64,000 nucleotides of DNA from Ariolimax columbianus (Eukaryota; Mollusca; Gastropoda; Stylommatophora; Arionidae): NCBI GenBank assembly GCA_036924085.1, contig JAVGWX010000012.1:33682119-33746118 (forward strand), written 5' to 3'. Of this stretch, positions 30,792 through 41,748 are shown in pieces. The stretch's first letter is position 1, and every line of letters begins with the position of its first letter. Both the position numbers and the translations under genes were made by a program. A model generated the notes under the pieces. It ran no database searches. It was not told where the DNA came from and saw nothing but the letters and a program-made list of their open reading frames with translations.

Positions 30792-32210
30792 ACAATTCAT
30801 TCTCAGTCATCGCGTGAAAGCCATAATGTAAATTGAGCATTATGAACAGATTATATCAGAATCATACCTTACAGTAAAGATATGCAAAGAATATAAACAC
30901 TAAGAACTAATATTTGTGAAAATTATGTCACACAAAATGAATACAAGTTGTACTTATTAGGTTACCTGTAAGCTATACAATTTTCTTATAATTTCTTTGA
31001 GTGTGTGGCTGAACATCGTTTTGAATGGTTCTTATCCTCCTCCAATAGAATTTTATTATTTTAAGTTCCAAAAATACTTTAAAAAAGATCAAATTGTTTG
31101 TGTCATCACATTATTTTAGTTATTGTTGTTGTTGTTGTTGTTATTGTTGTTGTTGTTGTTGTTAATGAAAGCTGCTTATGCTGAGCTGTTGACTCTTGAT
31201 GAATTATCTCAGGTAGGTTGTTGTATAACTCTTTTAAACAAATGTGTATTAACTCTTTCAAAATGAAGCGAAATTCCCATGTTTTTTGCTACCTATTTTC
31301 CATCCCTCTCAGATTCTCATATAGAGTTCAAGTGTCATTGTATTTTCTATTATCTTATTATGTATTCATGTCATCTATGGCAATGAAAGAGAATTGCATG
31401 AGCAATGAGAAAATATAAATTATATAAATATATATTTCGAAAATTGCAAAGACATTAAAAAAAAAAGCAACAGCAACAAAACTTCACTTAAAAAACAAAT
31501 AACTTGTCTGATTTACATAATATAGACTGCTAATCCATATGTTATATCACTTGTGACACATTTGTTTCAAAAATACATCCATTTATTAAATTATCTAATG
31601 TAGATCTAACATGACATTGGTCTAGCACATGACTATTTTCAGAAGTATTGTTACCTGATATAACACCCATTTATCACTTTAAATGGGTAATATAAAATTT
31701 TTTACAGAAGCGTTAGGTATCACCAACTCCATGTTAGTTTATTTATAGCCAAACACCAGAAGAATAGATCTACTTTTGTTTCCGAGTCATATAAAATTTA
31801 TATCGTGCAGAAAAAGAAACAAAATACATGTTTATTGTCATCAGCTAAAAGAAATGCAATATTTACTGAATTCGCCAATGCCAACTCATAGGGAAGAATT
31901 GACTTCGCAATCAGAATAATTCAGATTGACTAGAAAAATCAACACAATAACTAAATTGAAGTGTTCCTTTTCGATTTTTAGAAATAGTTTCATAGAAACT
32001 AGGTGCTTTTTGGGCAGAAAAAAAGGGCAGATCAAACCATGCAGACTCACTATCGATAATATAATTTATTGACTTGAACAGGTAGCAAATAATTTGTCAA
32101 CAAAAACTGTTTACTTTCACAATTTTTATATAAAACAAAACAAAAGGATCAACTTACGTTTCTAAAGTATCCAAAAAACCTGTCACACACAAAAAATATA
32201 AATACATCAT
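30792..32210. other. AT-rich sequence downstream of the MAGUK gene
   Basis: It contains a (GTT)n tract at about 31122-31162 and no supported gene. It probably includes the 3' UTR if a distal poly(A) site is used. Confidence 0.5.
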
Positions 32211-32214
32211 AAAA

Positions 32215-32500
32215 AGAATCATCTTAAAGTCACTGACCCTTGACAGTGACCTCCCATCTTGAACGACTGAAAAAAAAGCCCGTAATAGTGGTCTCTCGTC
32301 CTGTAAGAGTTAATGAAGGTGGTCCTGGGCTCTCCTGGCTGTAGCGTAATCTGAGATTTCTCAGCAGGCTCATAACTACAGGGATCACAGTGTTTATCCA
32401 TACCTCAGTGGCCAAGCAGCTGTAACACACCTTGCTTCCAGCTGCACTGAATGGATGAGTGTGGGACCTTGGTCAGTATGTTACCCCTGGCCCTGACAAA
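32215..32500 (-). repeat. family-5-like repeat, 5' part
   Basis: The minus strand (ATACTGACCAAGGTCCCACA, ATGAGCCTGCTGAGAAATCT, ACGCTACAGCCAGGAGAGCC) parallels 4520-4700. Confidence 0.45.
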
Positions 32501-32639
32501 GTGGCACTGTATCTCACATGATGTAAGAAAAAAATCAAACATTTAATCTTTATGATCTCCTAAAACAATCAATTTAATTGTCTGAAATGCACTTTCTGTT
32601 ATTCTATATTTTACAGTAATTTTTCATAATTTGTTCTGG

Positions 32640-32878
32640 AAAGAGAAGTTTTTTAATTCGTGTCATAGTTTGCAGAAAGGATGTGATATCTACACCTTTC
32701 GGCCTGATACAGCCAGTTTCAGTCAGCACAGCACATTTTTGGGACTTAATTTATCTTCACTCTTCACTCCCTATTCTTTCAGCCAGACTGCACAGATACA
32801 GCCTGTTTTCAGGGCCACCACCTGAAGGCAAAATAGGAGGCTTTTGGACAGTTCTGGTTTACAGACCCTGATAACTTA
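32640..32878 (-). mobile_element. old family-2 SINE relic
   Basis: Plus-strand pieces CATAGTTTGCAGAAAGGATG, CACCTTTCGGCCTGATACAG and CAGCCTGTTTTCAGGGCCAC follow family-2 order in reverse orientation, strongly diverged. Confidence 0.45.
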
Positions 32879-33195
32879 ACATTTTTATACTGGTTTAGAA
32901 GACTCATTAGAGTCTGTAGGCAACCAGTCACATTTGCATTGCCCTGCTTTAAAAGCTATGTACATCCAATCTATTCTTAAATGCATTAACTGTCTCTGCC
33001 TCCACCACCTCCTGGGATTATACATTCCAAGCATTCACCACTCTTTGACTAAAAAGATATTTCCTAATATCCAATCTGGACCTTTCTTTAGTTAATTTGT
33101 ATCTGTGCCTTCTTGTTCTCGTTGGTGGTTGTATTTTGAAAAACTTGTTATAGTCTAATTTTACCTTTCCTGTGATTATCCTATAAACCATATAT
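32870..33195 (-). mobile_element. CR1-type LINE, 3' end (old copy)
   Basis: ATTTTTATACTGGTTTAGAA and the C-terminal coding region are recognisable, with mutations; the (TTAAG)n tail is reduced to one or two units. 5'-truncated. Confidence 0.8.
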
Positions 33196-33276
33196 GATAT
33201 GATTTATAAGATATGATACTAGCAAGTTGGCTATTAGTCATTGACTGCTGTGATTGTATCTTCAGTCCCCTTATTT

Positions 33277-33537
33277 AAAAAAAATTTTTTTTTTGCCGTT
33301 CGCCTTATTTTTCTTATCCCCAAGGCGGTGTGCGTTGCACTGTGGTTTTTATTTTGCGCCTGTTGGCCCAGTGCATCCGATTTCAGCATGCATTTTATGT
33401 AAGGGTCTGCTTCCTCCTGCATTTTCTAAGGGTTTGCTTCCCCGGGGTAACGGCCGGTGCTGTGATAGGGATCAAACCCAGCACCTTCCGGTTGTGAGCC
33501 GTGCCACTTAACCACTAGGCCACGACTTCCCCTGAGC
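33277..33537 (-). mobile_element. family-1 tRNA-derived SINE with target-site duplication
   Basis: Minus strand: box A-like TGGCCTAGTGGTTAAG, box B-like GGGTTTGATCCC, the body with GGGGAAGCAAACCCTTAG, and an A/T tail at 33277-33294. It is flanked by CCCCTTATTT at 33267-33276 and 33538-33547. The best preserved family-1 copy. Confidence 0.85.
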
Positions 33538-33849
33538 CCCCTTATTTGGCAATGATTATTCTTCTTTTTTTTCTTTTTTTTAAGCTCAAGCTAGACTGTG
33601 TTGTATTTTACAGTCATACAGTGAAGTCTATGCATTTTATTTCAGCGAATCCACTTTTGACAGTCCTTTAATTTTTTTAACATTCCATTTCCTGTAGCTA
33701 TCACCATGCCACCTGTAAGGCTGCAGGCGGTTTAAAGTTATAATTTTTTATTCTCCTAGATGAGCAAATACTGTTAGCTTATTGGTTTTGTCAAATCAGA
33801 TCATTTTGGTTTCAGTGTATCAATAGCCGGGAGGTAAGGAGCTCTTTTG

Positions 33850-34130
33850 AACACCTCTTGGCAACGGTCAAAAGACGGATATTCGCTTGGTACAGCCACA
33901 TGTCAAGATCAAACGGTTTTGCAAAAACAATTCTGCACAAAAAAGGTGCAAGGGGGATAACAAAGAGTTTGTCCAAAAAGGAAGTGGGAGGACAACATAA
34001 AAGAATGGACCAATCTCTGACCATTGGAGACACAGGCAGCAGTTGCAGACAGAGAGGGGTGGTGTGGAATTGTTGAGGTATCTTCATGTGCCTCCCAACG
34101 ACCTCACCGGATACGGGATTACCTGACCTG
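33850..34130 (+). pseudogene. RTE-type LINE, C-terminal relic
   Basis: Plus strand: TCAAAAGACGGATATTCGCT (VKRRIFAWYSHMSRSNGF), then a degraded KRWxDNI region, and a 3' end with CACCGGATACGGGATTACCT. It aligns with the end of the element at 50088. Multiple frame breaks. Confidence 0.75.
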
Positions 34131-34645
34131 AAGAAGTCCATCACTCAAGAACAATAGCATGAAACAGTGAGTGCTCAAATCCTGTTTCGATCCTATTTCA
34201 TGTGATTGCTGGTCTCAAGACAGGTAAGATCAAATGCTTAGTCCTGTTGGAGACGGGCAATAAACTCAGAGGTCCTATGTACTTTCTGTACATGTAAAAT
34301 AACCCTTGGCAATTTAAAATAAATAAAAGAAATCTGTTGGTCGCTGTCCAGGTACAAAGATTAGGAAAAATAAGGAAATTCTCAACCAGTACGTCACATA
34401 TCTTCCCCCAGACAGAGTAAGCCACAGGAAACAAAAATTAAAAAAAGAACCAGCTATTGATAGCCTTCAGCTACCTTGCAGCAGACATACACCTACTTGT
34501 TTGAATACCAGGATCTCAAGTATTCCAAGTAAGCATCAAAAACTCTTAGCTCATGCCCCTATCTCTTGTTCATAAAACAGTCCCACCAGGAGTTTGGCTA
34601 ATGCTTTCAAGATTTAGTGTTACACAAGCCTTGGAAGTATTTAGT
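34130..34645 (+). mobile_element. family-3 SINE-like element
   Basis: It shares long collinear blocks with 37098-37620 (CAATAGCATGAAACA, GGTAAGATCAAATGCTTA, CCAGTACGTC, AGTCCCACCAGGAGTTTGGC) and its middle-3' part with 21962-22330. The head is too diverged to identify RNA polymerase III boxes with confidence. Confidence 0.6.
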
Positions 34646-34677
34646 TAAAATTGAAAGCTCATCCAGCAATACCTGTT

Positions 34678-34683
<6 letters not shown>

Positions 34684-34727
<44 letters not shown>

Positions 34728-34740
34728 CCTTTCCTCTCTC
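34684..34740. repeat. CT microsatellite
   Basis: (CT)n with two interruptions. Confidence 0.95.
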
Positions 34741-35970
34741 ATCTCTAAAATTTAAAAAAAAAAGAACTTCAGAGCATACATGTTATTTTCTGTACATGTT
34801 TTTTCTGTACATATTTTATTTTGTCTTCCTATGATTTTTAATAGTCCTTGTACGGGTTTTCTTCAGGTGAAAATGTTTTATGTAAATATTTGGACATTTT
34901 TAACAGTGAATGAAGTTGGATTTTTCTTTTTTAAACAAGCACAGTCTGCTAAACATGTGTTTGATGCGTCTCTATGCCAAATGTTGAAAGTTGTTTGTTC
35001 CTGAGATTTGTTGTTATATTTTCACTGCATTTATTATGATAGTTTGAGATTAGTGTGTAATGGTTTTTTTAAAAATAATAAGCAATGATATTATCATAAC
35101 TTTTTATATGTTATCCAGTATGAGCATGGAAGAGAGTTTGAGTTAAAGAGTATATAGAGCACTTTCCTGAGACTTCTCTTACCAGAATACAATTAGGTTA
35201 TCCCTGCTGTTACTCTGCTCCTCTTTTGGGGAGTCAACAGACTTGTAAAACGTTTTCTACTGTCTGTCTGTTCAGTCCTTCACACAAGGGCACACGTCTG
35301 TATGTTCAATTTTGTTTGTCAAAAAGACAACATCTGAGCTTGCATTTCAAAGTCACAGTCAGAATGTCATCACTTGATCTATCCTTGGCATCAAGTAGTA
35401 CACACCTGTCATATCAAACTCTTGGTGTTCTCTGTGTATTTGTCTCTCCGACTGTTTTTTAATAATAGTTTTCACCTTTTTATATGTTGTCCTTACTTCT
35501 GTTTCTTTTCTTTCTCCTTATTTGAGTATCCTATGTGCCTCCTCATTTCCATGTTTCTTGCAATGGACAGTGATCTACGGTATATCACAAATTTTTCATC
35601 TTGGCTCTGTAATTTATGCGTTTATAAAATGTCCATATTCATATGATAACACTTTTAATTATCAGCTACATTTTTTACAAACTTTTTGAGTACTGGACAC
35701 ATTTTTTGTACATTAAAGATTGTTATTAACAACTCTGTTTAAAGCATTTGACCTGCTTAGCAAGATATTCTATCAAACTGATGCTCCATCTCACACTTCT
35801 CTCATTGCCATATAATTTATGCTCTTAAAAGAAATCAGATATATTTCTCTTATAAAACTAATGAACTGTCTCTGGCCTCTTTTGTCACTTCACAATTTTT
35901 ACTTTTCAATAACCACCCCCAGTCTTTGGCTGTCTTTTTATTCTGGGGTTACCTTTTTTTATATTTTTAT
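34741..35970. other. unassigned AT-rich sequence
   Basis: Several open frames of 60-96 codons lack domains, splice context or repeats; I support no gene here. Confidence 0.5.
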
Positions 35971-35977
35971 TTTCAGC

Positions 35978-36131
35978 CTGTCCGACTTTGGCATGCATTT
36001 ATGTAAGGTTCTGCTTCCTCCTGCATTTTTAAAGGGTTTTTTTCCTTTTGGTAGCGGCTGGTGCTGTGATTGGGGAGCAAACCCAGCACCTTTTGATTGT
36101 GGGCACTAAACCACTAGCCCATGTCGCCCCC
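35978..36131 (-). mobile_element. family-1 tRNA-derived SINE, partial
   Basis: It shares GCATGCATTTATGTAAGG, CTTCCTCCTGCATTTTT and AGCAAACCCAGCACCTTTTG with family 1, with deletions in the head. Confidence 0.7.
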
Positions 36132-36365
36132 TGTAGATCTTCTTAATTACATCTTAACACTAGACTGAGAGACTGAGGTAGGACAAAATCACACATCTTC
36201 CTCCCATAAATCTATTGAGCACAAGTTATAATGTCAGACATATCAGATAAACCCCCCAACTGTGCACTCATATTGGACTGTGCAGTCATATACGGTCATA
36301 TCTGAATACACATGCCTGAGGCTGTCACCATCCCCGCTTGTGATAAGCAATTATTTTTACCTGCA

Positions 36366-37095
36366 ATATCCAATATGGAACATAATTACAGAATGGGAGA
36401 AAACAATATTAGAAAGATAGATAAGGAAAGGGACCTAGGGGTTATAATAGATCATACAGGAAAGGTGAGTGAGCAAGTAAAGGAAGCAGTGAAAAAGGCA
36501 AATGCAATGTTAGGTATGATAAAAAGAAATATTAAACATAGGAGTAAGGAAGTGATCGTCAAACTGTATAAAGCTTTAGTTAGACCTAGATTGGAGTACT
36601 GTGTACAGGTGTGGAGTCCTTATCATAGAGGGGACATAAACATGCTAGAAAGAATATAAAAAAGAGCGACAAAGATGATAGTGGGATTTCAGAATTACAG
36701 TTATGAGGAACGACTCAGAAAAACCAGCCTACAGTGTCTCGAAGAGAGAAGAATTCGTGGTGACTTAATACAGGTTTATAAGATGATCAGAGGAATCGAT
36801 AAATTAGACTATAACAAGTTTTTTTAAAATACAGCCACCTACAATAAAAAGAGGGCATAGCTACAAGCTGACTAAAGAGAGGTCCAGGTTAGATATTAGG
36901 AAATATTTTTTTAGTCAGAGAGTGGTGTCTGCTTGGAATGCATTGCCAGGGGAGGTAGTGGAGGCAGGGACAGTTAATGCATTTAAGAATAAACTGGATG
37001 CGCATAGCTTTTAGAGCAAGGTGATGTAAATGTAACTGGTTGTATACAGACTCTGCAGGGTCTTCTAAACCAGTATAAAGACGTTAAGTTATTTT
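36366..37095 (+). mobile_element. CR1-type LINE, 5'-truncated 3' end
   Basis: It starts abruptly at CCAATATGGAACATAATTAC inside ORF2 and runs to ..AAAGACGTTAAG. The coding part is open to MLERI and then has a stop; otherwise it is nearly identical to 20252-21870 and 62036-63408. The family-3 SINE begins at its 3' end. Confidence 0.9.
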
Positions 37096-37097
37096 TG

Positions 37098-37620
37098 AAT
37101 TTTACTTCATCGTCTCTCAAAAACAATAGCACAAAACAATGCAGATTTGAATCCTGTTTGAATCCTGTTTCAAGTAACTGCTGATCTCAAGGGAGGTGAG
37201 ATCAAATGCTTAATCCTATTGGATGCAGACAATAAACTCGGAGGTCCCATTTACACTCTGCAAATATATAAAAAAAACCTTGGTAGTTGAAAATAAAACG
37301 GAGCACTCCATTAACTGCTGTTTGGGTACAAAAACATTTAGAAAAATAATGAAATTCCAAACCAATACGTCCCCTATATTCCCCTAGACCTGATAAGGCA
37401 TAGGAAGCAAACACCGAAAAAAAGAACCTATTACGGATAGCCTTCTGCTATCTGGCAGCAGACAAACACTTGTCTGTTTGAATATCAGTATTTCAAGTAT
37501 TCAAAGTAAGCTCCAGAGGCTCTTGCCTCATGCTATTTCTTTTGTTCAAAGGAACAGTCCCACCAGGAGCTTGGCTTATGCTATCAGAGGCTTGGTGTTG
37601 CATAAGTCCTGTAAGTGTTC
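37098..37620 (+). mobile_element. family-3 SINE-like element
   Basis: Collinear with 34130-34645, including GGTGAGATCAAATGCTTAAT, TTCCAAACCAATACGTC, GATAGCCTTCTGCTATCTGG and AGTCCCACCAGGAGCTTGGC. Confidence 0.6.
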
Positions 37621-37803
37621 ATTTATCTTGTCATGCTAGATGTCAGAGTATAAGTCATAAACTGTATTTGGTTTACCTGACCCAACCTTTAGTAGGGAAA
37701 CCTGAATCCATATGTCTGCTGTGTTGTTTCAGTAGCAGGTGTTTTTTTTATGGTGATATCGCCAACTCCATGCACAACCTTCCATTGTCACTTAATCCAA
37801 TAC

Positions 37804-39673
37804 TTCTTCTTCTTCATCTTCTTCTTCTTCGTACGCTGTCAGACGTCAACTTGAATTTGTTCAAAGAAAGCAGCTGTCATCCTGAGGCTGTCGACACTAC
37901 CATAGAGCTTGTCTAGTGTTGGCACTGGTGATGGTCATATGTGCTTTCTCTGGTTCTCGTATGTTAGGCAATTTTGCAGCAGATGTTCAGCGGTCATTTT
38001 CCCTGTACCACATGTGCATTCGTCAGTGCCACTTTTAGTGCTGTAACCACGGATAGAGCATCTGTAAACAGGACTATCTGGCTTTCATTGCTTTCGGCTA
38101 TCAGCATTGCTTTTACTGAAGCCTTCAGTGCCTCTGCCTCCGCTCTGAAATTGCTTGAGAATTTTCCAGTTGCCACTGACAGTGTTATTTTTCTACCATT
38201 TGTTAGGCTCAGGAATACCCCTCCCCCTCAATTCTGTGATGTGTTTGTTACAGAACCGTCGGTGTATGCATGGGTCCAGTCCATGCTTTGGTAGTTTTTC
38301 GCTATGTGCCTCAGAGTTAGTCTCTTCTTTCTTTTTCAGTCTGGCTGTTCTTGTTTTCAATACCCGGTATATTTTCTACTACCTCTGGAATGATATGCTG
38401 CTTCCAGGTTGGTTTGCGTACAGTAGGAATGGGCTTTGGTGTTGTTATGGTGTTCATAGGGTCTTCGCTCATCTTTGCTTTGGCTATTTCTGCAAAGTTT
38501 CTCCGCTTTAGTTTCTTTTTTCCAAATCTATTTAGTCTCTGATGCATTGGATGGTCTGTCAGTCTTCTTAGTTTATCTGCTTGCTGCTGGGCTCTGCTGT
38601 CTCTTCTATCAGTCATGGATTGCAGATTTGTAATCTTTTCAAGTTCTACAATTGGCGTTGACTTCATGCCTCCTGTTATAACTCTCATGGCTTGGTTTTG
38701 AAGTTCGCTAATTTTATCAAAGTTCGCCTTTGCTGCTGTTGTCCATGCCGTAATGCCATACTCGAGAACTGGTCTCACTCTTCCAGTGTACAGTTTCTTG
38801 AGTATTCTTTCGTCTGCTCCTCAGCTTGTGCCAGCAAGTTTCCTCATGATTGCCATTCTTTGTCTGGCTCTCATTCGGTTTCTCTCGATCTGACTTTTCC
38901 ATGTCATGCGCCGATCAAATGTGACTCCCAAGTAGTTTGGGTTGTCGTTTAGCCGCAGATATTTGCCATTAAGACTTATTTTGGTGTTCTGTGGTTTATT
39001 TGAAAAAGAAAATATTGTACATGTTGTTTTTTCTTCATTTATTTTGACCAGCCATGATTTCGCCCACTCCTCCAGCGATGTTAGGGCCTGCTGCATCCGA
39101 TTGTTTGCTACGGTGAGATTTTCTTCAGAGGTCCACATAGCCAGATCGTCTGTAAATATGGAGCTGTGGACTCTTCTTGGTTTCTTCTCTATGATGTTGT
39201 TTATATACACCAGAAAAAGTGTGGGTGACAGTATTCCCCCTTGGTGTACTCCCTGCTCAAGTGTCACCTTTTTGCTCATCTGCCCTTGTACTTGGACTCT
39301 GGCTGTTCTGTTTTCGAGATAGTGGCTGATCCATCTGTACATTTTTCCAGATACTTCACTTCTTCGTAGCTTGACTTTAAGTCCCTCTTTCCCCACCTTG
39401 TCAAATGCCTTCTCTAAATCCACCCAATCCGCTACTGTATGCTTTTTCTCTTAGTAAGCATCCTCTATTGCCTGAGCTATGAGAGTGATCTGGTCCTCAG
39501 TGGATCTGTGTTGTCTAAATCCTGCTTGCTGTGGAATTAATATGTGTTTTGCTTCCAGGTGCCACATCAGTCTGGTGTTTATCATACACTCCATCAGTTT
39601 ACCTACACAGCTCAGTAGACTGATAGGCCTGTATCCATTTGAATCTGTTCTACCTTTTTCTTTCTTTGGTACT
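37804..39673 (-). mobile_element. RNase H-type LINE, 5'-truncated, with 14-bp target-site duplication
   Basis: It is flanked by ACTTAATCCAATAC at 37790-37803 and 39674-39687. The 3' end is a GAAGAAGAAG-rich tail on the minus strand. It covers mid-RT to the C-terminus. The clean duplication shows a target-primed insertion. It shares its sequence with 41749-43322, 3854-4260 and 55924-56078. Confidence 0.92.
37820..39665 (-). pseudogene. ORF2 of the RNase H-type LINE (RT, thumb, RNase H)
   Basis: Minus-strand frames in order: MDLEKAFDKVGKEGLKVKLR (RT), GVHQGGILSPTLFLVYINNI, then a catalytic block reading IFTDDLAMWTSEE (TDD in place of ADD), [57 protein letters not shown], and an RNase H segment FRAEAEALKASVKAMLIAES. 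Stops separate the segments, so it is not intact. The APE domain is absent because of 5' truncation. Confidence 0.87.
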
Positions 39674-39753
39674 ACTTAATCCAATACAATAAAGGAGGAA
39701 ACAGTGCCCCTATTTTGTTTAACCAAAGAACTACGTTAAGGGATGCTCAACAG

Positions 39754-40893
39754 CTGGAGGGAAAAGCTGAGATATTGTCTCTCACGTGAACAAATGTCAC
39801 AGTGCAGACTGTTTCAACAGCTGAAAGGGAAAACTGAGATATTGATTGTCTCTCACGTGAACAAATCTTACAGTGCAGACTGTTTCAACAGCTGAAAGGG
39901 AAAACTGAGATATTGATTGTCTCTCACGTGAACAAATCTTACAGTGCAGACTGTCTCAACAGCTGAAAGGGAAAACTGAGATATTGATTGTCTCTGAACA
40001 AATCTTACAGTGCAGACTGTTTCAACAGCTGAAAGGGAAAACTGAGATATTGATTGTCTCTGAACAAATCTTACAATGCAGACTGTTTCAACAGCTGAAA
40101 GGGAAAACTGAGATATTGATTGTCTCTGAACAAATCTTACAGTGCAGACTGTTTCAACAGCTGAAAGGGAAAACTGAGATATTGATTGTCTCTGAACAAA
40201 TCTTACAATGCAGACTGTTTCAACAGCTGAAAGGGAAAACTGAGATATTGATTGTCTCTCACGTGAACAAATCTTACAGTGCAGACTGTCTCAACAGCTG
40301 AAAGGGAAAACTGAGATATTGATTGTCTCTGAACAAATCTTACAGTGCAGACTGTTTCAACAGCTGAAAGGGAAAACTGAGATATTGATTGTCTCTGAAC
40401 AAATCTTACAGTGCAGACTGTTTCAACAGCTGAAAGGGAAAACTGAGATATTGATTGTCTCTGAACAAATCTTACAATGCAGACTGCCTCAACAGCTGAA
40501 AGGGAAAACTGAGATATTGATTGTCTCTGAACAAATCTTACAGTGCAGACTGTTTCAACAGCTGAAAGGGAAAACTGAGATATTGATTGTCTCTGAACAA
40601 ATCTTACCGTGCAGACTGTCTCAACAGCTGAAAGGGAAAACTGAGATATTGATTGTCTCTGAACAAATCTTACAATGCAGACTGCCTCAACAGCTGAAAG
40701 GGAAAACTGAGATATTGATTGTCTCTGAACAAATCTTACAGTGCAGACTGTTTCAACAGCTGAAAGGGAAAACTGAGATATTGATTGTCTCTGAACAAAT
40801 CTTACAGTGCAGACTGCCTCAACAGCTGAAAGGGAAAACTGAGATATTGATTGTCTCTGAACAAATCTTACAATGCAGACTGTCTCAACAGCT
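39754..40893 (+). repeat. 66-bp satellite, about 17 copies, frame-preserving
   Basis: The unit CTGAAAGGGAAAACTGAGAT, ATTGATTGTCTCTGAACAAA, TCTTACAGTGCAGACTGTTT, CAACAG is 66 bp. Several units are 72 bp because of an extra ACGTGA-type 6-mer that creates CACGTG (five visible: four near the start and one at about 40260). Both 66 and 72 are multiples of 3, so the array reads open for 205 codons at 40319-40936. Most copies are nearly identical. Confidence 0.95.
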
Positions 40894-40899
40894 CGCTGC

Positions 40900-41670
40900 A
40901 GTTACTCGGTTGTATGATGGGTATGCAATTGCTTGATTGTTCCTCTTCAACCTTAGGGTTTGGAAGTTTGCCAGAAGGACAGTATATTATTTTGTCCACT
41001 GTCCCTCTCCTGAACTAGTTAAAGTCTAGTCCTCTGTCTCTCAGACACTGTCCTATATTGTCTCCCTTGTGGACCTGGTGACGATAGGGGGTGGGACAAA
41101 CGTCATTCTGGGGATCTGGATTCTGAGGGTCTGATTTTCATTGAAGCCAACATTACTCATTCTGCAGACCACCAAATCATTTTAATTAAGATTGCTCCAC
41201 TTATGATTCCTGATTCTGGATTTCAAGATTGTGACATATTGTTTTGTTGCATATCCTGTCCTACTTTTTAATTTGGACCATCAGTGTTAGAAACCACATT
41301 CTGTAGATGAGATGATAAAAGAATTGAATGTGTGTTCTACTTTCATTTATACTTTCATTATATAGATATGAGCATTAAACTTTAAGATCTTTTAATGCCT
41401 TGAATTCCTGGGTTGTGATTCATTTCTTTTCAAGAAGTTCTATTCAGAATAATCGACCTATAATATAATGTACAGCTCATAACTCATTCAAATGTACTTT
41501 TTATGTTTGTCATTATTAAAATTGTGCAAGGGAAACTAGGAAATGCTAACAATTTTGTCAATTATTTAAATTTTGTGCAAAAGCTCAGAGTAATTTATGT
41601 TATTGCAAAGCATTAAGATACATTTTCTTCATGCAAATCATGATTGTAATTATATTCTAGTAATTCAATT
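40900..41670. other. unassigned AT-rich sequence
   Basis: A segment near 41195-41270 resembles 7270-7350. No gene seen. Confidence 0.45.
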
Positions 41671-41679
41671 TGGTAAATG

Positions 41680-41748
41680 ATCTTCTTGCAAAAACTAATA
41701 AAAAATTATATTCTTGACAACAACTAATGACAAATTATATTCTTGACA
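41680..41748. repeat. start of AT-rich degenerate satellite
   Basis: Units of the type TTCTTGACAACAACTAATGA, CAAATTATA lie just left of the LINE insertion and continue at 43323. Confidence 0.75.

Noticed and set aside
35226..35646. Two overlapping open frames of 78 and 90 codons
   Set aside because: Low-complexity hydrophobic translation of AT-rich DNA; no family recognised.
39984..40936. Long open frames with a 22-residue repeat that look like a repeat protein
   Set aside because: They follow from a 66-bp DNA satellite; no start context, signal peptide, domain or splice support, and the flanks are non-coding.
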